NCBI RefSeq assembly: GCF_910584465.1 | Contig: NZ_CAJUBK010000035.1 | Location: forward strand, 1 to 26,554 | Length of the DNA stretch: 26,554 bases | DNA from: an uncultured Oscillibacter sp. | GTDB taxonomy: Bacteria > Bacillota > Clostridia > Oscillospirales > Oscillospiraceae | Direction: 5' to 3' | In this document: one piece after another, positions 19,934-26,554 of the stretch | Layout of the letters: every line of letters starts with the position of its first letter | Numbering within the stretch: the first letter of the stretch is position 1 | The notes under the pieces: model-generated | Told to the model about the DNA's origin: nothing | What the model saw: the letters and a program-made list of their open reading frames with translations, nothing else | Database searches by the model: none | Made by a program: the position numbers and the translations under genes

Positions 19934-20158
19934 GCGGCGGCGAAGTTGGTACTTCGCCGCCGCGCAGCTTGTCGAAAAAGCAGAGGGGACTACATCGACG
20001 GGAAGGAAGAGAGTTACGAGAGGGACCCAGGAAGGGTCCCTTTCGTTTTCAATAAAAAAAGTTTTCAGGACTTTCAAAAAAGTTCTGAAAACTTGCCAGG
20101 CTGTCGAAAAGACGTTTTCGACGGCCTGGCGGCGGCGAAGTACCAACTTCGCCGCCGC
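19934..20158. repeat. Inverted-repeat-bounded hairpin array between convergent genes (copy 2)
   Basis: The ends, 19934-19963 and 20129-20158, are perfect 30-bp inverted copies of each other, and each is itself a 13-bp hairpin (GCGGCGGCGAAGT / ACTTCGCCGCCGC). Between them are AGGGACCC/GGGTCCCT (20021-20041), AAGTTTTCAGGACTT/AAGTTCTGAAAACTT (20059-20094) and CCAGGCTGTCGAAAA/TTTTCGACGGCCTGG (20096-20129). It resembles a small non-coding mobile element (MITE or REP-like) and also terminates the flanking genes. No protein-coding signal is seen. Confidence 0.7.
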
Positions 20159-20170
20159 GTTTGCCTGCTT

Positions 20171-21394
20171 TTAAGGTTTCGGCGCGTCCCCGCCCTTGTT
20201 CCAGCGCCTGCCGCCATTGCGGTAGGGCGGGCGGCGGCGCTTGTTCTCCCCGGCGGGACGGTCTTCCCGCTGGCCCTCCGGGCGGTCCTGGCGCTGCTTG
20301 GGCGGGCGGGGGGGCTGGCCCTGCTTTTTGGGCGGCTGCTGGGAGGCGGGGGGCTGCCCCTCGGGACGGGGGCCGCTCTTCCGGCGGCCTCCCCGGTGGC
20401 GGTGGCGGGGCTTCCCGGTGTCGCCGCCCTCCATGCCCATCTTCTCCCGGCGGGGGGCGTCCGCCAGATGGTCGTCCGTGTAGTAGGAGGTGGAGAACAC
20501 GGGCTGGATCAGCTCCTCTTCCTCCTTCTCCTCCACGAAGCGGACGGTGCGCTCCGGGATCTCGATGCCCTCCCGGCTCCCCTTGCCGTTGCGGAGGATC
20601 TTGATCTCGCAGCTGTGATAGGTCTTCAGGTTCTCCGGCCCGCTGTCCAGGCTGACCTTCACCAGCTCCCGCAGGAGCTCCACGCTCTTCACGTTGCCGG
20701 GGCCGTCGGGGGTCTGGACGAAGGACTCCACCTTCGGCATCCGCTTGGCGGCGTCCTCATAGGCGTTCTGCTCGTACTTGAGGCAGCACATCAGCCGCCC
20801 GCAGGTGCCGGAGATCTTGGTGGGGTTCAGGCTCAGGTTCTGGGTCTTGGCCATCTTGATGGACACGGGCATGAACCCGTCCAGGAACTGGGCGCAGCAG
20901 AAGGGCCGGCCGCAGATGCCGAGGCCCCCGATCATCTTCGCCTCGTCCCGGACGCCGATCTGCCGCAGCTCGATGCGGGCCCGGAAGACGGAGGCCAGAT
21001 CCCGGACCAGCTCCCGGAAGTCCACCCGCCCGTCGGCGGTGAAGTAGAACACGATCTTGTTGCTGTCGAAGCCCACGGAGACGCTGACCAGCTTCATCTC
21101 CAGGCCGTGGTCGGCGATCTTGCCCTCGCAGATGCCGAACGCCTCCCGTTCCCGCTTCCGGTTGTACTCCACGACCCGGAAGTCGTTCTCCGTGGCCTTG
21201 CGGACGATGGCGCTGAGGGGCTTGACGATGGCCTCGTCGGCCACCTCATGGTTCCCCTGGGTGCATGCGGCGAACTCCAGGCCCTGGGCGGTCTGGACGA
21301 TCACGTTCTCCCCCGTGCGGACCTGGATGCCCTTGGGGTCGAAAAAATAGGTCTTGCTCCCGCCGCGAAAGCGGACGCTGATAACTTCGGTCAA
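20171..21394 (-). CDS. ricT: RicT (YaaT), Fe-S subunit of the Ric/Y-complex (PSP1 domain)
   Basis: A 407-aa protein. With RicA and RicF it helps RNase Y mature mRNAs and speeds the sporulation phosphorelay in Bacillus. The PSP1 core (about 1-265) has GENVIVQTAQGLEF, two cysteine clusters, GICGRPFCC (about 157) and GTCGRLMCC (about 195), that ligate Fe-S, and PDGPGNVKSVELL. Bacillus RicT is about 275 aa; here a 120-130-residue Lys/Arg/Pro/Gln-rich disordered tail follows, likely able to touch RNA. The start is a TTG at 21394 overlapping the holB stop, with GGAGG 7 bp upstream, so translation is coupled to holB. Confidence 0.93.
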   Translation of the reverse strand: MTEVISVRFRGGSKTYFFDPKGIQVRTGENVIVQTAQGLEFAACTQGNHEVADEAIVKPLSAIVRKATENDFRVVEYNRKREREAFGICEGKIADHGLEMKLVSVSVGFDSNKIVFYFTADGRVDFRELVRDLASVFRARIELRQIGVRDEAKMIGGLGICGRPFCCAQFLDGFMPVSIKMAKTQNLSLNPTKISGTCGRLMCCLKYEQNAYEDAAKRMPKVESFVQTPDGPGNVKSVELLRELVKVSLDSGPENLKTYHSCEIKILRNGKGSREGIEIPERTVRFVEEKEEEELIQPVFSTSYYTDDHLADAPRREKMGMEGGDTGKPRHRHRGGRRKSGPRPEGQPPASQQPPKKQGQPPRPPKQRQDRPEGQREDRPAGENKRRRPPYRNGGRRWNKGGDAPKP

Positions 21395-22251
21395 AAGATC
21401 TCCTCCAATTCCGCGGCCAGGGCCCCCAGCACATGCCCGGGGCCGACGTTATAGCCGCACTCTCGACGGTATTCCTTCAATAGCTCTATCATGCGCACGA
21501 TCTGCGTTTTTGTCAAGCGTCCTCCGATGAGCCCGGCGAGCTCCCGGTCCCGTTCCTCCACGGTCCCGCCGTAGAGGAGGACCAGGGCCTCGGAGAACAG
21601 GGCCCCGCTCCGCTCCAGCAGGGCGGCCAGGGCCTCCCGGCTGAGCTTCTTCCTCTCCAGCCGGACCGCCAGCTCTGCTGCGGCGCCCGGCTCCTTTTTC
21701 AGGATGGTGCGGCAGAGGGCCTCGCCGTCCCCGTCCTCCGCGGGGGCGGTCCCGGAGGCGGGATGGAGCCGCAGCTCTATGCAGCGGGAGCGCAGGGTCT
21801 GGAGCACCGCCGCCGGGTTCTCGGCGCAGAAGAGGAACGCGGCATAGGGCGGGCCCTCTTCCACCAGCTTCAAAAGGACGTTCTGGTCCGCCTCCGTCAG
21901 CAGGGCGCAGTCCGGGAAGAGGTAGACCTTCCGGGCCCCCTCGTTGGGGCGGATGTAGGCGTCCTTCCGGATGTCCCGGATGACCTCCACGGCGATGGTC
22001 TTGTGCTCCGTGTCCCGGACGGTGATGACGTCGGGGTGGATGCCCTCCCGGACCTTCCGGCAGGCAGGGCAGGCGCCGCAGGGGCGGTCCCGTTCCGGGC
22101 CGGTGCACTGGAAGGCGGCGGCGGCGGACCGGGCGGCGGCGAGCCGGTCTCCGGGGCCGGTGAGGAGCAGGGCGTGGGACAAGGCCCCCCGGCTGGCGGC
22201 GGAGCGGATGCGGGAGAGGACCGCCGTCTCCCGCCAAGGCGCTGCGGGCAT
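21391..22251 (-). CDS. holB: DNA polymerase III delta' subunit
   Basis: A 286-aa clamp-loader subunit. The AAA+ region runs ALSHALLLTGPGDRLAAARS. The P-loop lysine is missing (GPGDRLAA), so it probably does not hydrolyse ATP; this is common in delta' proteins. The zinc site is Cys49, Cys58, Cys61 and Cys64 (CGACPAC). Next come HPDVITV, RKVYLFPDCALLTEADQNVL and LKLVEEGPPYAAFLF, the delta' signature. The ATG at 22251 with AAAGGAGG is clearly the start, although the frame is open to 22392. It overlaps ricT by four bases; the holB-ricT pairing is conserved in Firmicutes. Confidence 0.92.
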   Translation of the reverse strand: MPAAPWRETAVLSRIRSAASRGALSHALLLTGPGDRLAAARSAAAAFQCTGPERDRPCGACPACRKVREGIHPDVITVRDTEHKTIAVEVIRDIRKDAYIRPNEGARKVYLFPDCALLTEADQNVLLKLVEEGPPYAAFLFCAENPAAVLQTLRSRCIELRLHPASGTAPAEDGDGEALCRTILKKEPGAAAELAVRLERKKLSREALAALLERSGALFSEALVLLYGGTVEERDRELAGLIGGRLTKTQIVRMIELLKEYRRECGYNVGPGHVLGALAAELEEIF

Positions 22252-22446
22252 GGCCGGGCCTCCTTTCTCGTCCCCGGCAGGGGACGCTTCATACGTATCG
22301 ATCATATCACAAACGAGCGGAAAAAGGAAGCGGGGATTTTTTGCCGCCCCGTCCAAGATCGCCGCCGGCGGCCGGGGCCCCGGAGGCGGCACGAGAGGGC
22401 GTCGTCAAAAAGCCCGCGCCGTGTGCAAAGGATCCGGGGCCGGACG

Positions 22447-23463
22447 TCACTCCGCCGGCCAGAGGATGTCCTTCGCCACCGGCGTGTAGAAGAGGCGCTC
22501 CACCTCGCTCCGCTCCCGGGTCCGGCCCAGGATCCACATCAGCTTCGCCGCCACGGCCTCCGTGGTCATGTCATAGGCCTCCAGGACCCCCAGCCGGTTC
22601 TTCAGGGCGTGCCCCACGTGATAGACGCCCACGTCGCTGCCTTCGTTCTCCACCTGGGTGGTGATGACGACGGTCTTCCCTGACGCCAGGGCCTCCTCCA
22701 CGCAGTGGTAAAAGCCGCCGGACTCCGGCAGGCCCCCTACGCCGAAGCTCTCGATGATGAGGCCGTCGTTCCGCGCCAGCAGGAAGTCCGCCGCCTCCCG
22801 CCCCATGCCGGGGAGCAGCTTCAGGAGGGCCACCTTCGTGTCCAGCCGGTCATAGAACACCGGGGCCTCGCCGCACTCCTGGCGGATATAGCGCAGGAGC
22901 ACCCCGTCCCGGAGGATGCCGAGATAGGGGTAGTTGATGCTGGAGAACGCCTGGAAGCTCTTGGAGCGGGTCTTCTTCGCGCGGGTGCCGGGGATGACCT
23001 TGCCGTCGAAGACGATGGATACCCCCGGCAGGTCCTCCGCGGCACAGCGGAAGGCGTCCATCAGGTTCTGCTTGGAGTCCGTGGAGTCGAAGCCGATGGG
23101 CCTCTGGGCCCCGGTGAGGACGATGGGCTTGGGACTGCCCTGGATGAGGTAGCTGAGGGCCGCCGCCGTATAGGCCATGGTGTCCGTGCCGTGGGTGAGG
23201 ACGAAGCCGTCGTACTGCGCATAGCGCTCCCGGATGCACCGGGCCATCCGCAGCCAGTGATCGGGGCCGATGTTGGTGCTGTCCAGGTTCAGGAGCTGGA
23301 CGCAGTCCGCGGCGCAGATGCCGGAGATGGCGGGGACGTGGCGCAGCAGCTGCGCCGTGGTCAGCTCCGGGGCCAGGCCGCCCTCCGTCACCTCCGAGGC
23401 GATGGTGCCTCCGGTGCCGATGAGGAGGATGCGCTTGCGGGCGGCGGCTTTCACAGCGGGCAT
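22447..23463 (-). CDS. ansA: L-asparaginase, type I
   Basis: A 338-aa cytosolic enzyme hydrolysing asparagine to aspartate and ammonia. The nucleophile motif GTGGTIAS has the catalytic Thr at residue 20, and the second motif LTHGTDTMAYTAA supplies Thr90 and Asp94. LTGAQRPIGFDSTDSKQN follows, and the C-terminal domain contains GLIIESFGVGGLP. There is no signal peptide, which separates it from periplasmic type II enzymes. The ATG at 23463 has AAGGAGG and a perfect consensus promoter upstream. It opposes AsnB in the same window. Located before holB but 195 bp apart, it may or may not be cotranscribed with it. Confidence 0.93.
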   Translation of the reverse strand: MPAVKAAARKRILLIGTGGTIASEVTEGGLAPELTTAQLLRHVPAISGICAADCVQLLNLDSTNIGPDHWLRMARCIRERYAQYDGFVLTHGTDTMAYTAAALSYLIQGSPKPIVLTGAQRPIGFDSTDSKQNLMDAFRCAAEDLPGVSIVFDGKVIPGTRAKKTRSKSFQAFSSINYPYLGILRDGVLLRYIRQECGEAPVFYDRLDTKVALLKLLPGMGREAADFLLARNDGLIIESFGVGGLPESGGFYHCVEEALASGKTVVITTQVENEGSDVGVYHVGHALKNRLGVLEAYDMTTEAVAAKLMWILGRTRERSEVERLFYTPVAKDILWPAE

Positions 23464-23495
23464 ATCAGGGCCTCCTTAGCGGTGATGATGATGGT

Positions 23496-23524
23496 ATTAT
23501 AGGGCCCGGGACCGCCGCTGTCAA
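23496..23524 (-). promoter_or_regulatory. Perfect consensus sigma-A promoter of ansA
   Basis: On the minus strand TTGACA (23524-23519), 17 bp and TATAAT (23501-23496): twelve of twelve consensus bases. The leader is only about 25 nt. Confidence 0.85.
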
Positions 23525-23759
23525 CCGGGGCGCGTCCCGGCATCCCCCGGGAGCGGGAGAGGGGGCCCCGCGGGCCCTCCCGGCGGCGGGAGAGAGGCGG
23601 GAAAACGCCGGGGCGCAGGGCTTCGCGTGCATGATCCCCGGCTTTTTGGGGACCCTTTTCCGGGAGGGCCTCTGTCGATTTTCCGCCAGACTTGGGGACC
23701 GGATGCTTTATTATCAAAAATTCACAATGGCCTTTGAGAATTGTTGTTTGAAATGATGA

Positions 23760-23788
23760 TTGCCAAAAACTTCACGTTGTGATAGTAT
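23760..23788 (+). promoter_or_regulatory. Promoter of gapA
   Basis: TTGCCA (23760-23765), 17 bp and TAGTAT (23783-23788), leaving a leader of about 90 nt. No CggR-type operator is recognised. Confidence 0.7.
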
Positions 23789-23885
23789 AGCTACTGGAAA
23801 ATCTTCAAACAAATCGTTTACGCAATCTTTTATACGGCATTCCGGCACAAATTTGTGCCCAAGTATCGAAAGGAGTTTCTGTATT

Positions 23886-24899
23886 ATGAAAGCGAAGATC
23901 GGTATCAATGGTTTTGGCCGTATCGGCCGCGTTGTCTTCCGCGCCGCCCTGGGCCGCGACGATGTCGAGGTCGTCGCCGTCAACGATCCCTTCATGAACC
24001 CCGAGTATATGGCTTACATGCTGAAGTATGACAGCGTGCATGGCCGCTTCAACGGCGAGATCGGCTACACCGACGACTCCCTGATCATCAACGGCAAGTC
24101 CTTCAAGATCTTCACCGCTATGGACGTCAAGGACATCCCCTGGGCCTCCGTCGGCGCCGAGTATATCTGCGAGTGCACCGGCAAGCACCTGAGCAAGGAT
24201 CTGTGCAAGGGCCACATCGAAGCCGGCGCCAAGCACGTCGTCATGGGCGCCCCCTCCAAGGACGACACCCCGATGTTCGTCATGGGCGTCAACAACGAGA
24301 AGTATACCTCCGACATGACCTATGTCTCCAACGCTTCCTGCACCACCAACTGCCTCTCCCCCATCGCCAAGGTGCTGAATGATAAGTTCGGCATCGTCGA
24401 GGGCCTGATGACCACCGTCCACTCCGTCACCCCCACCCAGAAGCTGCTGGACGGCCCCTCCATGAAGGACTGGCGCGGCGGCCGTGCCGCCACCGGCAAC
24501 ATCATCCCCTCCTCCACCGGCGCCGCCAAGGCCGTGGGCAAGGTCATCCCCGAGCTCAACGGCAAGCTGACCGGCATCTCCATGCGCGTCCCCACCCTGG
24601 ACGTGTCCGTGGTCGACCTGACCGTCCGTCTGGAGAAGCCCGCTTCCTATGAGGACATCTGCAAGGCCATGAAGGACGCTTCCGAGGGCGAGCTGAAGGG
24701 TGTCCTGGGCTATACCGACGAGGACGTCGTTTCCAGCGACTTCCTGGGCGATCCCCGCACCTCCATCTTCGACAAGAAGGCCGGCCTGTCCCTGACCGAC
24801 AACTTCGTGAAGGTCGTGTCCTGGTACGACAACGAGTGCGGCTACGCCAACAAGATGGTGGAGCTCATCGCCTATATGTTCTCCGTGGACAACAAGTAA
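23886..24899 (+). CDS. gapA: Glyceraldehyde-3-phosphate dehydrogenase, type I
   Basis: A 337-aa glycolytic enzyme oxidising glyceraldehyde-3-phosphate to 1,3-bisphosphoglycerate with NAD. The Rossmann start is KIGINGFGRIGRVVFRAA. The active site NASCTTNCLSP puts the catalytic Cys at 152, and HSVTPTQKLLDGPS, RGGRAATGNIIPSSTGAAKA and SWYDNECGYANKMV are all intact. AAAGGAG precedes the ATG at 23886; an upstream in-frame start at 23760 would overlap the promoter. Codon choice is strongly biased to a few C-ending codons, as in highly expressed genes. It has its own promoter and terminator and no other glycolytic gene beside it. Confidence 0.97.
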   Translation: MKAKIGINGFGRIGRVVFRAALGRDDVEVVAVNDPFMNPEYMAYMLKYDSVHGRFNGEIGYTDDSLIINGKSFKIFTAMDVKDIPWASVGAEYICECTGKHLSKDLCKGHIEAGAKHVVMGAPSKDDTPMFVMGVNNEKYTSDMTYVSNASCTTNCLSPIAKVLNDKFGIVEGLMTTVHSVTPTQKLLDGPSMKDWRGGRAATGNIIPSSTGAAKAVGKVIPELNGKLTGISMRVPTLDVSVVDLTVRLEKPASYEDICKAMKDASEGELKGVLGYTDEDVVSSDFLGDPRTSIFDKKAGLSLTDNFVKVVSWYDNECGYANKMVELIAYMFSVDNK

Positions 24900-24922
24900 G
24901 ATCTCGTCCGACTGTAGTATGG

Positions 24923-24958
24923 AAGGCCCCGCCGCTCTCAGAGCGGCGGGGCCTTTTT
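24923..24958 (+). terminator. gapA terminator
   Basis: A 15-bp stem AAGGCCCCGCCGCTC / GAGCGGCGGGGCCTT with loop TCA and a T-run, 23 bp after the stop. Confidence 0.92.
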
Positions 24959-25067
24959 AGAGTATCGAAAAGAAGGGGGGACTTCATCGGCGGGGCCTCC
25001 GCTTGTCGGGGACGTCCGTTTGACCGCTGGAAAGTCAGGGAAAACGCAAAAAACGCCCATCCTTCCC

Positions 25068-25096
25068 TTGACAAAGGGGGGAGAGCGTGGTAAAAT
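25068..25096 (+). promoter_or_regulatory. Promoter of rpoB
   Basis: TTGACA (25068-25073), 17 bp and TAAAAT (25091-25096): eleven of twelve consensus bases. Confidence 0.85.
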
Positions 25097-25102
25097 AAGG
25101 CA

Positions 25103-25296
25103 CTTATCGGCAACGGATGCCAGCATCCGCTTCCAGACCTTGAATCGAGTATAGCACATTTCCCAGAAGGATGCAAGAGCGGGGCGAAGGGTTTTTAACA
25201 ACAGCGCCCGGCGTGTCGCGGACTCCGCCGCCTGAGGGCGGCCAATTTGCCTCTCCTGCCGCCACAGGCGGGGGCGGAAGAAAGGTGAATGTGAAG
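25103..25296 (+). promoter_or_regulatory. Long structured rpoB 5' leader
   Basis: About 195 nt of untranslated RNA is predicted before rpoB. It holds a small hairpin CGGATGC/GCATCCG (25114-25129), a GGGTTTTTAAC stretch near 25188, and two GC-rich stem-loops around 25225-25243 and 25258-25276. It has no recognised riboswitch, and no ribosomal protein gene precedes rpoB here. Confidence 0.45.
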
Positions 25297-26554
25297 ATGG
25301 CAAAAGACAAGTACTACGGTAAGACCCTTCGCAAGAACTTCGCCCGGTATGAGGAAGTCGTCTCCATGCCGAACCTGCTGGAGATCCAGAAGAACTCCTA
25401 TCAGGAGTTCCTGGACACCGGCCTGCGGGAGGTCTTCGCCGACGTGGGCGCGATCTCCGACTACCAGGGCAACCTGGAGCTGACCTTCATCGACTACAAG
25501 ATGGACGAGAAGCCCAAGTACGACGTGGAGGAGTGCAAGGCCCGGGACGCCAACTACGCCGCGCCCCTCAAGGTCAAGGTCCGCCTGCGCAACAAGGAGA
25601 CCGAGGAGATCAAGGAGCAGGAGATCTTCATGGGCGACTTCCCCCTGATGACCCACTCCGGCACCTTCATCGTCAACGGCGCGGAGCGCGTCGTCGTCTC
25701 CCAGATCGTCCGCTCCCCCGGCGTGTACTACGGCCACGAGGTCGACCTCAAGACCGACCTGCCCATCCTCACCTCCCAGGTCATCCCCCAGCGGGGCGCC
25801 TGGCTGGAGTATGAGACCGACGCCAACGAGCTCTTTTGGGTCCGCATCGACAAGAACCGGAAGATCCCCGTCACCTGCCTCCTCCGGGCCATCGGGCTGA
25901 AGACGGACCAGGAGATCCTGGACCGCTTCGGCGACGATCCGCGCATCGTCGCCACCCTGGAGAAGGACCCCTGCAAGAACTACGAGGACGCCATGCTGGA
26001 GATCTACCGCCGCCTCCGTCCCGGCGAGCCCCCCACGGTGGAGGCGTCCGAGACCCTGGTGACGGGGCTGTTCTTCGATCCCCGGCGGTACGACCTGTCC
26101 GTGGTGGGCCGGTACAAGTTCAATAAGAAGCTGTCTTTGTGGCAGCGGATCACCGGGCATAAGCTGGTCTACCCGGTGGCGGACCCCGCCACCGGCGAGA
26201 TCCTCTTCGACGAGGGCTACCTCCTGACCAAGGAGGACGCGCGGGAGCTGGACGCCGTGGGCGTCAGCGACGTCACCATCGACGTGGACGGTGCGCCCCT
26301 GCGGGTGACCTCCAACGGCATGTGCGACATGAGCCGCTACGTGGACTTCGACCCCTTCGAGACCTGCAAGATCAAGGAGCGGGTCCGGTTCAGCGTGCTC
26401 CAGGAGCTGCTGGGCCAGTACAGCGGGGAGGAGCTGATCGACCAGATCGCCTTGAACAAGGATAAGCTGGTCCCCAAGCACATCATCGTGGACGACATCC
26501 TCACGTCCATCAACTATATGAACGGCCTGGCCCGGGGCGTCTCCGTCAAGGACG
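25297..26554 (+). CDS. rpoB: RNA polymerase beta subunit, N-terminal third (cut by window edge)
   Basis: 419 codons of RpoB are present. It begins MAKDKYYGKTLRKNFARYEE, then MPNLLEIQKNSYQEFLDTGL. Later come MGDFPLMTHSGTFIVNGAER and VVVSQIVRSPGVYY, hallmark beta-protrusion sequences, and DILTSINYMNGLARG near the end. The fork and rifampicin region lies beyond the window. AAAGGTGA lies 9 bp before the ATG at 25297; a GTG at 25291 in frame is less well placed. In many Firmicutes rpoB follows rplJ-rplL; here it follows gapA and starts its own transcription unit. Confidence 0.96.
   Translation, partial: MAKDKYYGKTLRKNFARYEEVVSMPNLLEIQKNSYQEFLDTGLREVFADVGAISDYQGNLELTFIDYKMDEKPKYDVEECKARDANYAAPLKVKVRLRNKETEEIKEQEIFMGDFPLMTHSGTFIVNGAERVVVSQIVRSPGVYYGHEVDLKTDLPILTSQVIPQRGAWLEYETDANELFWVRIDKNRKIPVTCLLRAIGLKTDQEILDRFGDDPRIVATLEKDPCKNYEDAMLEIYRRLRPGEPPTVEASETLVTGLFFDPRRYDLSVVGRYKFNKKLSLWQRITGHKLVYPVADPATGEILFDEGYLLTKEDARELDAVGVSDVTIDVDGAPLRVTSNGMCDMSRYVDFDPFETCKIKERVRFSVLQELLGQYSGEELIDQIALNKDKLVPKHIIVDDILTSINYMNGLARGVSVKD

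Larger units (their letters stand above)
23464..23885. other. Divergent intergenic region ansA/gapA
   Basis: This 422-bp region holds the ansA promoter and the gapA promoter. Between them (23525-23700) is very GC-rich sequence with overlapping inverted repeats (for example GGGCCCTCCC near 23573). No coding signal is visible. Confidence 0.6.

Noticed and set aside
19926..20174. An 82-codon frame across the hairpin array
   Set aside because: It simply reads through the palindromes; no ribosome site and no protein-like pattern.
18375..21454. Large open frames on the opposite strand to the orphan gene and to ricT
   Set aside because: The ricT frame is certain from its cysteine motifs. For the orphan gene the plus strand has the ribosome site and ordinary protein composition.

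Overview
The window looks like chromosome from a high-GC, spore-forming gut-type Clostridia (Oscillospiraceae-like). The signs are spoVT and ricT, a tRNA-Asn-type T-box, type III glutamine synthetase, NiaR, strong AGGAGG ribosome sites, and CD1107/cysteine-rich-VLP genes typical of clostridial conjugative elements. The species call is inference.

Layout. 1-3.9 kb: start of metG (-), a TraX-like membrane protein (+), a niaR-MATE operon (-) and a DUF4180 gene (+). 3.9-10.5 kb: a 6.56-kb integrated element. 10.6-13.3 kb: a triple-PepSY membrane protein, a zinc-ribbon protein and an esterase. 13.4-18.3 kb: spoVT, then T-box-asnB and glnN, an amide-nitrogen block. 18.4-19.9 kb: an orphan 498-aa protein. 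20.2-23.5 kb, minus strand: ansA, holB and ricT. 23.8-26.5 kb: gapA and the first 419 codons of rpoB, each with its own promoter.

Main observation. The element sits inside the anticodon arm of a tRNA-Arg(CCT) gene and splits it. The 3' half is at 3884-3928 and the 5' half at 10474-10516, both on the minus strand and sharing an 11-bp core. Joined at the core they give a complete 77-nt tRNA with paired acceptor and anticodon stems. The element does not restore the gene by supplying a matching half. It carries a different, complete tRNA-Arg(CCT) at 10346-10422, 51 bp downstream of the stranded 5' half and in the same orientation, ending at a strong terminator. The host tRNA's own consensus promoter (10537-10565) therefore appears captured to transcribe the replacement tRNA. 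Repeated TGTAGGCA motifs inside both ends look like integrase arm sites. The integrase survives only as a C-terminal remnant, so the element is probably immobile and may be held in place by its essential-looking tRNA and by a RelB/ParE-type toxin-antitoxin pair.

The element is mosaic. An AT-richer left part (4.0-7.7 kb) holds the toxin-antitoxin operon, an unknown gene and a chimeric protein (RecQ-like N-terminus joined to an unrelated CFI-box protein). A GC-rich right part (7.8-10.2 kb) is a leftover of a conjugation module.

Outside the element, composite hairpin arrays lie between convergent gene ends. Two of them (12304-12498 and 20021-20158) share the same ordered set of hairpins, which suggests a dispersed intergenic element family.
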